Positions 16,238-24,331 are shown, counted from the first letter of the stretch. The stretch is 27,184 nucleotides of DNA from Firmicutes bacterium UBA1535 (GCA_002323775.1 DCPV01000311.1:12366-39549), one strand, 5' to 3'. Program-made: numbers and translations. Notes: a model not told the origin generated them from the sequence alone.

Positions 16238-16266
16238 ATAATAATACAAAAAATACCATTTGTCAA
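16238..16266 (-). promoter_or_regulatory. Promoter of the nucleoside transporter operon
   Basis: Minus strand perfect -35 TTGACA (16266-16261), 17-base spacer, -10 TATTAT (16243-16238), inside an AT-rich tract. It gives the operon its own start separate from deoC. Confidence 0.7.
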
Positions 16267-16318
16267 TTATTTTAATAATACAAATTAATCTATATATATT
16301 ATATAATCCAGTATTAGA

Positions 16319-17023
16319 TCAATACGTTGACTCAGAATTTGATGAGCCATTTTGCTCAGATGCTTTGACTATTTTAACAATTCTGCTTGTTCCAAGTCTT
16401 GAACAGCCTAAATTTATATAATCAATTGCATCATCTAAGCTGCTTATTCCTCCGGCAGCCTTTATTTTTACTTCTGGAGCTATGTTCTCACTAAATAGCT
16501 TAACATCTTCTTTAGTTGCACCGGCTTTTGAAAAACCTGTTGAAGTTTTTATATAGTCAGCTTTTGCTTCACTAACTATTTGACACATTTTTATTTTTTC
16601 TTCATCAGTCAACAGACATGTTTCTATTATTACCTTTAATATCTTACCGTTGCATGCTTCTTTAATGAGTTTTATTTCATTTAATATCTCATCATATCTT
16701 TTATCCTTTAAGTCTCCGATATTAATGACCATGTCTATCTCATCTGCACCAGATGCTATTGCATCCTTTGTTTCAAATACCTTAACACAGCTTGTGCTAT
16801 ATCCATTTGGGAAGCCTATTACTGTGCATATTTGTAAATTATTGCCCACATACTCCTTAGCTCTTTTCACAAAGCTTGCAGGTATACATGCCGATGCACA
16901 TTTATATTTTATAGCATCGTCTAAAATTTCTTTTATTTCTTCCCATGTGGAAGTTTGCAGAAGAAGTGTATGGTCAACACAAGACAATATTTTTTCCAAT
17001 GTAATATCTTTACTATTTTTCAT
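16319..17023 (-). CDS. deoC: Deoxyribose-phosphate aldolase
   Basis: 234 residues, a class I aldolase barrel. It splits 2-deoxy-D-ribose 5-phosphate to glyceraldehyde 3-phosphate and acetaldehyde in the last step of deoxynucleoside breakdown. Visible motifs are CVDHTLL (15-21), [11 protein letters not shown] (66-76), EIDMVINIG with catalytic D97, the Schiff-base lysine K159 in DYIKTSTGF, and the assisting K188 in VKIKAAGGI. The C-terminal tail after about 220 is Ser/Asn-rich and longer than usual. It sits between the M42 peptidase genes and the BMP nucleoside transporter, which fits use of imported deoxynucleosides. No clear promoter of its own is seen; it may be read from upstream. Confidence 0.95.
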   Translation of the reverse strand: MKNSKDITLEKILSCVDHTLLLQTSTWEEIKEILDDAIKYKCASACIPASFVKRAKEYVGNNLQICTVIGFPNGYSTSCVKVFETKDAIASGADEIDMVINIGDLKDKRYDEILNEIKLIKEACNGKILKVIIETCLLTDEEKIKMCQIVSEAKADYIKTSTGFSKAGATKEDVKLFSENIAPEVKIKAAGGISSLDDAIDYINLGCSRLGTSRIVKIVKASEQNGSSNSESTY

Positions 17024-17054
17024 TATAATATAATTCCTTTCTCAAAATTAGAGT

Positions 17055-17120
17055 AAGACAAGAGAGTATCTATGGTGACAAAAGACAAGAGAAACTTCCC
17101 TTGTCTTTGTCCTTGTCTTT
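17055..17120. repeat. Imperfect palindromic repeat built on AGACAAG units
   Basis: GACAAAAGACAAG (17077-17089) and CTTGTCTTTGTC (17100-17111) pair with one bulge around a 10-base centre. CTTGTCTTT recurs at 17112-17120, 12 bases on, and AAGACAAGAG occurs again at 17055-17064. It fills most of the gap between an M42 gene and deoC and may form a hairpin in mRNA. Confidence 0.6.
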
Positions 17121-17136
17121 ACCGAAAATTATTTAA

Positions 17137-18120
17137 TTATTTACTGCAAGCTATTGTAAGCTTAACGCACTCATTTACATCAAATTTACTTACTATTTCA
17201 TTTCCAGAGTGGATATTTCTACTTGGTATTGATATAACTCCACTTGGAACTCCCTCTCTTACTGTATGAACAGCTCCTGAATCAGTTCCGCCAAAATCTA
17301 ATACCTCATATTGATATTTGATATTATTTTCTTTAGCTAAGTTAGTCATAAGATTTTTAACTTCCTCAGAAACTACGATAGAGTTATCTCTAAGTTTTAT
17401 TGCCGCACCATTATTAAGTTTTACAGCCATTTTTATTCCACTCAACGTATCTCCAGTTGCTGTAACATCAAGTGCTATACAAAGGTCTGGATTTATTGCA
17501 TAACCTGCTGTTTTTGCTCCTCTGCATCCAACTTCTTCTTGAACAGAGAATACAAAGTACAAATCGTTATTTGACTCTATTCCAGCTCTTAAAGCTTCTA
17601 TTAACACATAACAACCTATTCTGTCATCTAAAGCATTACACATAACAAATCCATCATTTTCATAGTAATTTGTTTTTACAACACACATATCGCCAATATT
17701 AACGTGTTTTTCTGCTTCTTCTTTTGTTAATGCCATGATATCTAAATATAAATCACTAATCTTCATCTTTCCATAATCATCTATTTTTTCAAGGCATACA
17801 ACACCTTGAGTTCCATTATCAAAGATTACTCTTTGATCAAGAAGCTTATGAGGGCTTAGTCCGCCAACTGCACTAAATTTTATAAAGCCTTTTTCATCTA
17901 CATCATTTATAAGTAAGCCTATTTGGTCCATGTGTGCCGAGAACATGATTTTTTTGCCAGTGCCTTTTTTACGAGCAATTAGGTTTCCAAGAGCGTCAAC
18001 CTTTATTTCGTCTACATAATCCTTGATTTGTTTTTCTATGTATTCACGAACATTTTTCTCTCTGCCTGATGGTGAGATTATATCTGAAAGTTCATTCATT
18101 AATTTACTATTAAATTGCAT
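17137..18120 (-). CDS. M42-family metallo-aminopeptidase (third of three)
   Basis: About 327 residues. All M42 metal-site residues are present: H63 and D65 in SAHMDQIG, D165 in NALDDRIG, E195-E196 in QEEVG, D218 in ALDVTATGD and H304 in RNIHSG. It differs from its two neighbours in having Gln rather than Glu after the HxD aspartate. These cobalt- or zinc-dependent enzymes remove N-terminal residues from short peptides, and relatives form large hollow TET particles. Two starts are possible, ATG 18132 and ATG 18120. The first has AGGTG only one base away, so I chose the second, which also matches family N-termini. The leader has strong alternative pairings. Confidence 0.9.
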   Translation of the reverse strand: MQFNSKLMNELSDIISPSGREKNVREYIEKQIKDYVDEIKVDALGNLIARKKGTGKKIMFSAHMDQIGLLINDVDEKGFIKFSAVGGLSPHKLLDQRVIFDNGTQGVVCLEKIDDYGKMKISDLYLDIMALTKEEAEKHVNIGDMCVVKTNYYENDGFVMCNALDDRIGCYVLIEALRAGIESNNDLYFVFSVQEEVGCRGAKTAGYAINPDLCIALDVTATGDTLSGIKMAVKLNNGAAIKLRDNSIVVSEEVKNLMTNLAKENNIKYQYEVLDFGGTDSGAVHTVREGVPSGVISIPSRNIHSGNEIVSKFDVNECVKLTIACSK

Positions 18121-18126
18121 AATTAT

Positions 18127-18184
18127 GCCCATGCACCTATTTTATTTAGCGCCATGAAACATATGTACATGGGCTTCGGTGCAT
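18127..18184 (-). promoter_or_regulatory. Leader with alternative base-pairing before an M42 gene
   Basis: In the transcript, ATGCACC (18184-18178) can pair with GGTGCAT (18137-18131), and GCCCATG (18174-18168) can pair with CATGGGC (18133-18127). The two 3' partners share three bases, so both helices cannot fully form. Either would cover the ribosome-site region. The regulatory role is inferred. Confidence 0.4.
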
Positions 18185-18221
18185 ATCCTTTCTTTATTTA
18201 TTATTTTTTTAACCTGTCCTC

Positions 18222-19226
18222 TTAAATATTTTCAATAACTAATTTTGCTAGTTTAACTACATTTTCATAATCGTCTTTACTTGCAACACTTATTGGTGAA
18301 TGAATATATCTGCATGGAACTGAGAAAGCAACTACTCTGCATCCAGCTTTTCTAGTATGGATTGCTCCTGCATCATTGCCACCAGAATTACCTTTTCTAT
18401 ATTGATATGGTATATTGTTTTTCTTAGCTAACTCTGTTACAAAGTTTACATCATCCATATTATATATAGTCGAAGCATCCATCAACGAAACAGCAGGACC
18501 TTGTCCAACAACTGTTACCTTATCCTTAGCTTTAACCTCTGGCATATCTGCTGATACAGTTCCTTCCAAAACGATTGCAAAATCTGGTTCAATCAAATCA
18601 GCAGCAACTTTAGCACCTATGAGTCCAACTTCTTCCATTACAGTAAAGCAAGCATAAAAATCAACATCTAATTTCATTGATAAAAGCTCAAGAATTGCAC
18701 TACAGCCTACTCTGTCGTCAAGTGCCTTAGCCTTTATTAAATTGTCACCAAATTCAATATAGTCACTTTTAAATGTAACATAATCGCCAATGTTTACTTT
18801 TGCTTCTGTAGATTCCTTAGAGCTGCTTCCTATATCGATGTATAAGCTTTTAACAGGAATTGATGCTCCTCTTTCATCTTCACTCATAAGATGAATAGCT
18901 TTTGAGCCAATAACTCCAGGTATCTTTTTCTCACCAATTTCAACAAGCTTTGAATTTAATACTCTGTTGTCTATGCCACCAACTGTTTTAAATTTGATAA
19001 AGCCACCATCATCTATAGATGAAACCATAAGACCTACTTCATCCATATGAGCAGCAATCATTATTTTTTTACTGTTTTTACTGCCCTTATTATGTGCTAT
19101 GACATTACCGAGCTTGTCTATCTTATATTCGCAGCCGATTTCTTCCAATTTCTTCTTTATAAAATTTCTTACTTCGAATTCACATCCTGATACTCCGGAT
19201 AATAAAGTTAAATCCTTTAAAAACAT
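18222..19226 (-). CDS. M42-family metallo-aminopeptidase (second of three)
   Basis: About 334 residues, complete M42 set: H60 and D62 in AAHMDEVG, D170 in KALDDRVG, E198-E199 in MEEVG, E221 in VLEGT and H309 in RYIHS. The fourth ligand is Glu, whereas both neighbours have Asp there, which in this family relates to substrate or metal choice. A TTG five codons upstream is possible, but ATG 19226 is preceded by GGGAGGAG and is the clear start. It overlaps the end of the first M42 gene by ten bases, pointing to coupled translation and matched amounts. The expected role is cytoplasmic peptide trimming, perhaps in mixed particles with its neighbours. Confidence 0.92.
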   Translation of the reverse strand: MFLKDLTLLSGVSGCEFEVRNFIKKKLEEIGCEYKIDKLGNVIAHNKGSKNSKKIMIAAHMDEVGLMVSSIDDGGFIKFKTVGGIDNRVLNSKLVEIGEKKIPGVIGSKAIHLMSEDERGASIPVKSLYIDIGSSSKESTEAKVNIGDYVTFKSDYIEFGDNLIKAKALDDRVGCSAILELLSMKLDVDFYACFTVMEEVGLIGAKVAADLIEPDFAIVLEGTVSADMPEVKAKDKVTVVGQGPAVSLMDASTIYNMDDVNFVTELAKKNNIPYQYRKGNSGGNDAGAIHTRKAGCRVVAFSVPCRYIHSPISVASKDDYENVVKLAKLVIENI

Positions 19227-20266
19227 GTTATCTCCTCCCAATCAGAATTATCAATCTCATTAATAAATCTAGCTACCAATGAGCCTATGCTTTCTATATC
19301 GCTCATACTGACTACTTCAACAGAAGTGTGCATATATCTTAGCGGTATAGATACGAGAACACATGGAACTCCCGTTTGTGCAATCTGTACAGCTATTGCA
19401 TCAGTACCGCTTCCGCTTGGTGCTATTTCTAATTGTGTATCATAATTATATTGTTTAGCTACATCTCTTAATTTTTTTGTCAGCTTTGGATTAAAGTTAG
19501 CTCCTAAGCATATTCCGCCACCTTTGCCCATTTTAAATGTATCAGATGATGAAAGCTCTGGAGTGCTTCCAAATCCAACGTCCAAAATTATAGCTAAATC
19601 TGGGTTTATTTTATAGCTTGAGCTTGTTGCTCCTCTTAAGCCAACTTCCTCTTGAGTAGTAGCTGTAAAGTATATGTTGCTCTTATGACTTATTTTTTGA
19701 AGTTCCTTAGCAGCCTCGTACATAACAGCAACTCCTGCTCTGTTGTCAAGCGCTTTGCAAGTCACCATGTTATTTTCAAGTGACATAGCCTCTCTATGTA
19801 TCGTTACAATATCACCTATTGTAACAAGCTTCTCTGCTTTTTCTTTTGACATTCCGATATCAATGAATAAATCATCAATTTTGACAGCCTTTTTCATTTC
19901 AGCAGCACTTGTTATGTGTGGTGGCTTTATACCTATAACTCCCCTTAGCTTTTCTTTAGCAAAAACTACAACATCTTGTGCTATAAGCGATGCAGGGTTT
20001 ATGCCTCCGATTGCTCTAAATCTTAAAAATCCATCATCATGTATGTCAGTAACCATCAGGCCAATCTCGTCAATATGAGCAGCAAGCATTATTTTTTTAT
20101 CATTGCTTCCTTTTTTTGTAAAAATATAGCTGCCTAATTTATCTTTTTCAAAGCCATCAGTAAGTTCAGAAAAATGTTTTTCCAAAACTTGTCCATTAAT
20201 ATGCTCATGCCCTGACACAAAAGCACTGTTGCATATATCAAACAAAAAATCCTTTGTTTTTGACAT
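19217..20266 (-). CDS. M42-family metallo-aminopeptidase (first of three)
   Basis: 349 residues. Metal and catalytic residues are all visible: H64 and D66 in AAHIDEIG, D174 in KALDNRAG, E206-E207 in QEEVG, D229 in LDVGFG and H313 in RYMHTS. The segment GTDAIAVQIAQTGVPCVLVSIPLRYMHTSVE is highly typical of the family (glutamyl or deblocking aminopeptidases, FrvX-like). Ribosome site GGAGGAA precedes ATG 20266. It is the first of three related genes in a row, with diverged sequences, so the cluster arose by old duplications rather than recent copying. Substrate preference cannot be assigned safely. Confidence 0.93.
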   Translation of the reverse strand: MSKTKDFLFDICNSAFVSGHEHINGQVLEKHFSELTDGFEKDKLGSYIFTKKGSNDKKIMLAAHIDEIGLMVTDIHDDGFLRFRAIGGINPASLIAQDVVVFAKEKLRGVIGIKPPHITSAAEMKKAVKIDDLFIDIGMSKEKAEKLVTIGDIVTIHREAMSLENNMVTCKALDNRAGVAVMYEAAKELQKISHKSNIYFTATTQEEVGLRGATSSSYKINPDLAIILDVGFGSTPELSSSDTFKMGKGGGICLGANFNPKLTKKLRDVAKQYNYDTQLEIAPSGSGTDAIAVQIAQTGVPCVLVSIPLRYMHTSVEVVSMSDIESIGSLVARFINEIDNSDWEEITCF

Positions 20267-20288
20267 AATTATTCCTCCATATGTATAA

Positions 20289-20325
20289 ATATTGCTTTGG
20301 AATTAAGATAATACCAAAGCAATAT
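20289..20325 (-). terminator. Long hairpin after the S1-protein gene
   Basis: A perfect twelve-pair stem, ATATTGCTTTGG with CCAAAGCAATAT, around a 13-base loop, about 10 bases after the stop codon. Only a weak TTTAT tract follows, so it may terminate poorly or protect the mRNA end. Confidence 0.5.
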
Positions 20326-20336
20326 ATCATTTAATA

Positions 20337-21782
20337 TTAATTATTTTTTAATAAATCTTCTAAGCCTTTTACTTGCTCTCCGATTGTAAATTCTTGCTCA
20401 TTTGCATCATGAGTAGAATAAGATGCTTTATCGTTAGAGAAATCATCGTCATTTCTATCCTCTAATATAAATGTAAGGTCTAATTTTTTGCCTTTTCTAT
20501 CTATATTAGTTATTTTTGCATCTTTAAGTTCACCAACTTTTACAACTTTAGCTGGTGTTGTTAATTTTTCAGCTGATACTTTTGCTATAGGGATGAACAC
20601 ATCAACATCTTCCTTAGCTTCAACATGAACACCTTCTAATGATATTCTTGTAACTTTAACAGGGATTACATCTCCTGCATTTAAGTCTTTAGCGAAAATA
20701 TCGAAAGGATGCTCTGCCAATTGCTTCATACCAAGGCTTACTTTTCTTTCTTTCTTGCTTATATTTAGTATCTTAGCTGTAACCTCATCACCAACATTTA
20801 CAACATCAGTAACCTTTTCAGTTCTTAGCCATGCAAGATCCTTTATGTGCAATAAACAGTCTGTGTCGCCAATAGTAACAAATGCACCAAAGTCAGCAAT
20901 TCTGCTTACCTTACCAGTAACTATATCTCCAACCTTATGCTCATCACAGAATATTGCCCAAGGACTCTTTATTGTTGCTTTGTAGCTTAAAGATAATTTT
21001 TTCTTCTCAAGGTCTATACTTCTAACCTTAACCTTTATTTTGTCGCCAACTTTTAAAATCTCTGACGGATGCTTAATTCTATTCCATGAAATTTCATTAA
21101 TATGAAGTAATCCATCAACGCCGTTAACATCTACAAATGCACCGTAATCTTGTAGATTTTTAACAGTTCCGTCATAGATTTCGCCTTCTTTTATAGTTTC
21201 CCAAGCTAAATTTTCTTTTGCTTCTTTTTCTGCTTTTTCAATATCTCTAGCTGTTAAAACAAGCTGTCTTCTTCCTTTTTTATTTACAGTATCTAAAACT
21301 TGAACTTTAAGAGTTTTTCCAACGTATTCTGAAGGATCAACATTTCTGTTCACTGAAATTTGGTGTTTAGGAACAAATCCCTTAATACCATTAACTTTTC
21401 CAGATATTCCAAACTCAGATGCTTCTGTTACTTTCATTTCTACTACTGTTTTTTCTGTCTTTAAGTTCTCAAAAGATTCCCATATTTTAGCTTCTTCGAT
21501 TGGTTTTCTTGTCAAAACTACATTACCATCTTGATCACCAAGCTTAAGAACCTGAGCTTCAATTATGTCGCCTTCATTTACTACTTTAGTTAAATCTTCA
21601 ACAAAATCATAACTGTATTCATCTCTGGTTAAAATTCCATCAGATTTATAGTTTAAATTTACAGATATGGTTTCATGTGAAACGGAAATTACCTCTCCCT
21701 TGATGATTTCACCTGTTCTAATTTTTAGAACACCATAATCTTCCATTAACTCATTCATTGTTTTGTTCTGATTCTCTGACAT
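20337..21782 (-). CDS. rpsA: Ribosomal protein S1-like protein with five S1 domains
   Basis: 481 residues made of consecutive S1 RNA-binding domains at about 20-92, 105-178, 195-268, 280-353 and a weaker one at 370-440. The third and fourth are the most typical (GAFVDVNGVDGLLHINEISW; GAFVTIGDTDCLLHIKDLAW). The tail is acidic and Asn-rich. S1-type proteins bind mRNA on the 30S subunit, though in Firmicutes the homologue is often not essential for initiation. Ribosome site GAGGAGG lies within the end of ispH, and the first 32 bases overlap ispH in another frame. In many Clostridia ispH and S1 are one fused gene, so this arrangement is the separate, overlapping version. Confidence 0.92.
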   Translation of the reverse strand: MSENQNKTMNELMEDYGVLKIRTGEIIKGEVISVSHETISVNLNYKSDGILTRDEYSYDFVEDLTKVVNEGDIIEAQVLKLGDQDGNVVLTRKPIEEAKIWESFENLKTEKTVVEMKVTEASEFGISGKVNGIKGFVPKHQISVNRNVDPSEYVGKTLKVQVLDTVNKKGRRQLVLTARDIEKAEKEAKENLAWETIKEGEIYDGTVKNLQDYGAFVDVNGVDGLLHINEISWNRIKHPSEILKVGDKIKVKVRSIDLEKKKLSLSYKATIKSPWAIFCDEHKVGDIVTGKVSRIADFGAFVTIGDTDCLLHIKDLAWLRTEKVTDVVNVGDEVTAKILNISKKERKVSLGMKQLAEHPFDIFAKDLNAGDVIPVKVTRISLEGVHVEAKEDVDVFIPIAKVSAEKLTTPAKVVKVGELKDAKITNIDRKGKKLDLTFILEDRNDDDFSNDKASYSTHDANEQEFTIGEQVKGLEDLLKNN

Positions 21783-22632
21783 TTCGTATAACCTCCTCGA
21801 TAACCCAGTCAGGAGTGGAGGCTCCTGCAGTTATCCCTATCCTTGTATTTTTATCAATATATTTATAAGGTATTTCCTTATAATTTTCAATTAAAAATGT
21901 CTTTTCACATTTTTCTTTGCACATTTCATACAGCTTTTTAGTATTTGAGCTGTTTTTTCCGCCTATGACAAGCATTATATCACAATTTCCAGCTACTTCA
22001 TAGCAAGATTTTTGTCTTTTTAGCGTAGCATCACAAATTGTATTATTAATCACTATATTAGTATAATCGTTTTTTTCCAAAAATTCAACTATTTCTTTTA
22101 AAATATTATAATTAAATGTTGTTTGACATACCAAACAGTATTTTTTTTCTTTATCTATATTAATTTGTCTTAATTTTTCAAGATTTTCAGCAATATGATA
22201 TTTGCCATCTATCCAACCTACTATTCCTATAATCTCTGGATGAGATTTATCACCTACAACTATAATTTCATAACCTTGAGAGCTATATTTACTAACTATT
22301 TTATGTATACTTTTGACCTTTGGACAGGTAGCATTTATATATTCAAGATTATGATCTTCTAAAAAATCTATAATTTTTTTAGATACGCCATGTGAGCGAA
22401 TTAGTACTTTGGCATCTATTTTGCCAATGGAGTCTTCTGAAAAGCTTGCTGCATCTTTGTCATCAATTACTTGTAAACCTTTGTCAGCCAAAAATTCTAC
22501 TACATCCTTGTTATGAATTATCTCTCCATAGCTATATATTTTTCCAAATTCATCCAGTGATTTTATAGCACAATCAACAGCATTTTTAACTCCAAAGCAA
22601 AATCCCATGTGTTCTGCTTTTATTATTTCCAT
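21751..22632 (-). CDS. ispH: 4-hydroxy-3-methylbut-2-enyl diphosphate reductase
   Basis: 293 residues, normal length. The three iron-sulfur cysteines are C12 (GFCFGVKNAV), C103 (NATCPKV) and C200 (NTICDATLKRQ). The conserved histidines in EIIHNK (H40) and GDKSHPE (H131) are also present. IspH carries out the last step of the MEP pathway, making IPP and DMAPP with reduced ferredoxin or flavodoxin in the cytoplasm. The C-terminus (EVIRNVRESEQNNE) is read through the ribosome site and first codons of the S1 gene. It stands after plsC in a long co-directional run with cmk and aroH, a common clostridial order. Confidence 0.96.
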   Translation of the reverse strand: MEIIKAEHMGFCFGVKNAVDCAIKSLDEFGKIYSYGEIIHNKDVVEFLADKGLQVIDDKDAASFSEDSIGKIDAKVLIRSHGVSKKIIDFLEDHNLEYINATCPKVKSIHKIVSKYSSQGYEIIVVGDKSHPEIIGIVGWIDGKYHIAENLEKLRQINIDKEKKYCLVCQTTFNYNILKEIVEFLEKNDYTNIVINNTICDATLKRQKSCYEVAGNCDIMLVIGGKNSSNTKKLYEMCKEKCEKTFLIENYKEIPYKYIDKNTRIGITAGASTPDWVIEEVIRNVRESEQNNE

Positions 22633-22689
22633 GATAGTTTATATTCCTTTCTTATACTAATACACAGTATATATTCTAACAATAATTTA

Positions 22690-23280
22690 TTAATTTAATC
22701 TATTTTCTAAAGAATATATATCCTTTAATATTTTTTTCCCAATCTGTGTATGAATTTCAGAATTTATTCTTCCCTCAATTCCCTCAAAATAATTTGTCGG
22801 CTCTCCAAATACTACTTCAATCTTACCAAATAGTCTGTACTTAGATCTTATAAATACAGGAACAATTAAAGAATCAGCCATATTTGCTATCATTGAAATC
22901 CCTGCTTTTGCATTGTTTTCATCATAGCTCTTTACTCTTGTGCCTTCTGGGAATATGCCAAGAACCTTACCTTCTTTTAAAATGGAAACCGCATGCTTCA
23001 TTGACGACACTGTAACACCTGTTCTGTCTACAGGAAAAACATTTAACCATTTTATTAAAGATTTAAGCACCGGAATCTTAAATAATTCTTTTTTACCCAT
23101 AAAGCTAATCTGTCTTTTAGTAAAGCAAGCTAATATTAATGGGTCAAAATTCGATATATGATTGCAGCAAATTATACATCTTCCCTTTGTATTGTTAAAA
23201 TTTTCTGCATTAATAAGCTTAACCCTAAAGATGACTAAAAATACTAGCCTTGCTATGGAACTTGCTATTGCATAAAACAT
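22690..23280 (-). CDS. plsC: 1-acyl-sn-glycerol-3-phosphate acyltransferase
   Basis: 196 residues. A hydrophobic N-terminal helix (about 1-22) places it at the membrane. Motif I NHISNFD gives the H(x4)D catalytic pair (H41, D46). Motif III FPEGTR lies at about 110-115, and VPVFI further on matches motif IV. It acylates lysophosphatidic acid to phosphatidic acid in phospholipid synthesis. The ATG shares its first A with the TAA of cmk (TAATG), a one-base overlap that implies termination-reinitiation. Confidence 0.93.
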   Translation of the reverse strand: MFYAIASSIARLVFLVIFRVKLINAENFNNTKGRCIICCNHISNFDPLILACFTKRQISFMGKKELFKIPVLKSLIKWLNVFPVDRTGVTVSSMKHAVSILKEGKVLGIFPEGTRVKSYDENNAKAGISMIANMADSLIVPVFIRSKYRLFGKIEVVFGEPTNYFEGIEGRINSEIHTQIGKKILKDIYSLENRLN

Positions 23281-23924
23281 TATTTATCACCTCGAATTAT
23301 CTTAATAAGTTTTTTTGTTACTTCCTCTATTGACGACTCTGAGGTATCTACCACAATGGCATTATCTGCTATTTTAAGAGGTGAATTTTCTCTTGTCATA
23401 TCATTGTGGTCTCTTTTGTTTATATCATTCAAAACTTCTTCTAAGGTGACCTTTTCATCTTTTTTTATAAGTTCACTGTATCTTCTTTCAGCACGAGTCT
23501 TTGCACTTGCTGTTACATAAAACTTAAACTCTGCGTTTGGAAAGACAACAGTAGTTATATCTCTACCGTCTAGTACAATGTCCTTAGTGCTTGAAATCTT
23601 TCTTTGAAGCTCTACTAATTTTTCTCTAACTGCTTGTATCTTTGATATGTCAGAGGCGAGTTTTGAAATATTTTCATTTCGTATGTAATCTTCAACGTTT
23701 TCACCATCTAAATAAACATTGTTTTCAACATAGTCAATATCAGTTTCAAGCAAGACTTTGCTTATGTTTTCCTGCGTTATACTTAAATTATTCTTATAAA
23801 GCTTATATGCAAATGCTCTATACATCGCACCAGTATCAATATATTCAAAATTAAGCTGCTTGCTTAAGAGCTTAGCAACTGTACTTTTTCCTGCACCAGA
23901 AGGTCCATCTATAGCTATTATCAT
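23280..23924 (-). CDS. cmk: Cytidylate kinase
   Basis: 214 residues, standard for bacterial CMP kinase. P-loop GPSGAGKST at 7-15, then FEYIDTGAMYRAFAYK (nucleotide monophosphate site), VLDGRDITTVVFP, and the lid-side ASAKTRAERRYSEL. It phosphorylates CMP and dCMP with ATP. It lies 25 bases after the chorismate mutase gene and overlaps plsC by one base. Ribosome site AAGGAT is at a slightly long spacing from ATG 23924. Confidence 0.96.
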   Translation of the reverse strand: MIIAIDGPSGAGKSTVAKLLSKQLNFEYIDTGAMYRAFAYKLYKNNLSITQENISKVLLETDIDYVENNVYLDGENVEDYIRNENISKLASDISKIQAVREKLVELQRKISSTKDIVLDGRDITTVVFPNAEFKFYVTASAKTRAERRYSELIKKDEKVTLEEVLNDINKRDHNDMTRENSPLKIADNAIVVDTSESSIEEVTKKLIKIIRGDK

Positions 23925-23949
23925 TTTAGTTCAAATCCTTTATTATTTT

Positions 23950-24312
23950 TTAATTAATCAAATCAGGTCTTAGTTTTTGTGCATTCTTCAAATATATATG
24001 CTTTGCCTTAAAATCATTTTCTTCTTTATTTATTGTTACCATAACTCTAATGCACATTTCTAAGCTATTTTCTACATACATTTCTTGAACACACATTAAA
24101 CTACAATTGACAAAACCTATCTCTCTGGCAAATTTAGCCGGATATGCCTTGGTTATATCCTTTGTAGTAGTAAAAATTAAGCTAACACAATCATCAACGC
24201 TGATATTATTTTCATTTAAAATTTGCTTTAGCATATTTATTGTGTTAATTCTAATATGTTCAATAGTGTTTTCTTCTATTGTTATTGCTCCACGTATAGC
24301 ATACTGTTTAAT
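23950..24312 (-). CDS. aroH: Chorismate mutase, AroH type, apparent ATT start
   Basis: Read from ATT 24312, 120 residues: (I/M)KQYAIRGAITIEENT and on. It converts chorismate to prephenate for Phe/Tyr synthesis. Against Bacillus AroH the active-site set is complete: R7 (RGA), R63 (AREIG), C74 and E77 (CVQEM), R89 (CIRVM) and Y107 (HIYL). The first in-frame ATG, 24234, would remove R7 and the whole first strand. A TAA at 24315-24313 closes the frame just before ATT, and GGGAGTGA sits six bases upstream of ATT. So ATT is the only sensible start, unless a base error hides an ATG. Its own promoter lies directly upstream; cmk follows. Confidence 0.85.
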   Translation of the reverse strand: MKQYAIRGAITIEENTIEHIRINTINMLKQILNENNISVDDCVSLIFTTTKDITKAYPAKFAREIGFVNCSLMCVQEMYVENSLEMCIRVMVTINKEENDFKAKHIYLKNAQKLRPDLIN

Positions 24313-24318
24313 TTAAAA

Positions 24319-24326
24319 TCACTCCC
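24319..24326 (-). promoter_or_regulatory. Ribosome binding site that decides the aroH start
   Basis: GGGAGTGA on the minus strand, six bases before ATT 24312. No comparable site precedes the internal ATG at 24234. Confidence 0.65.
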
Positions 24327-24331
24327 AATAT

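Noticed and set aside
16181..16318. Purine riboswitch before the nucleoside transporter
   Set aside because: The leader after the promoter is only about 50 bases and holds one small palindrome; no three-helix purine-aptamer layout can be drawn.
22940..23161. Plus-strand reading frame opposite plsC
   Set aside because: Shadow of a strongly supported acyltransferase gene; no family resemblance.
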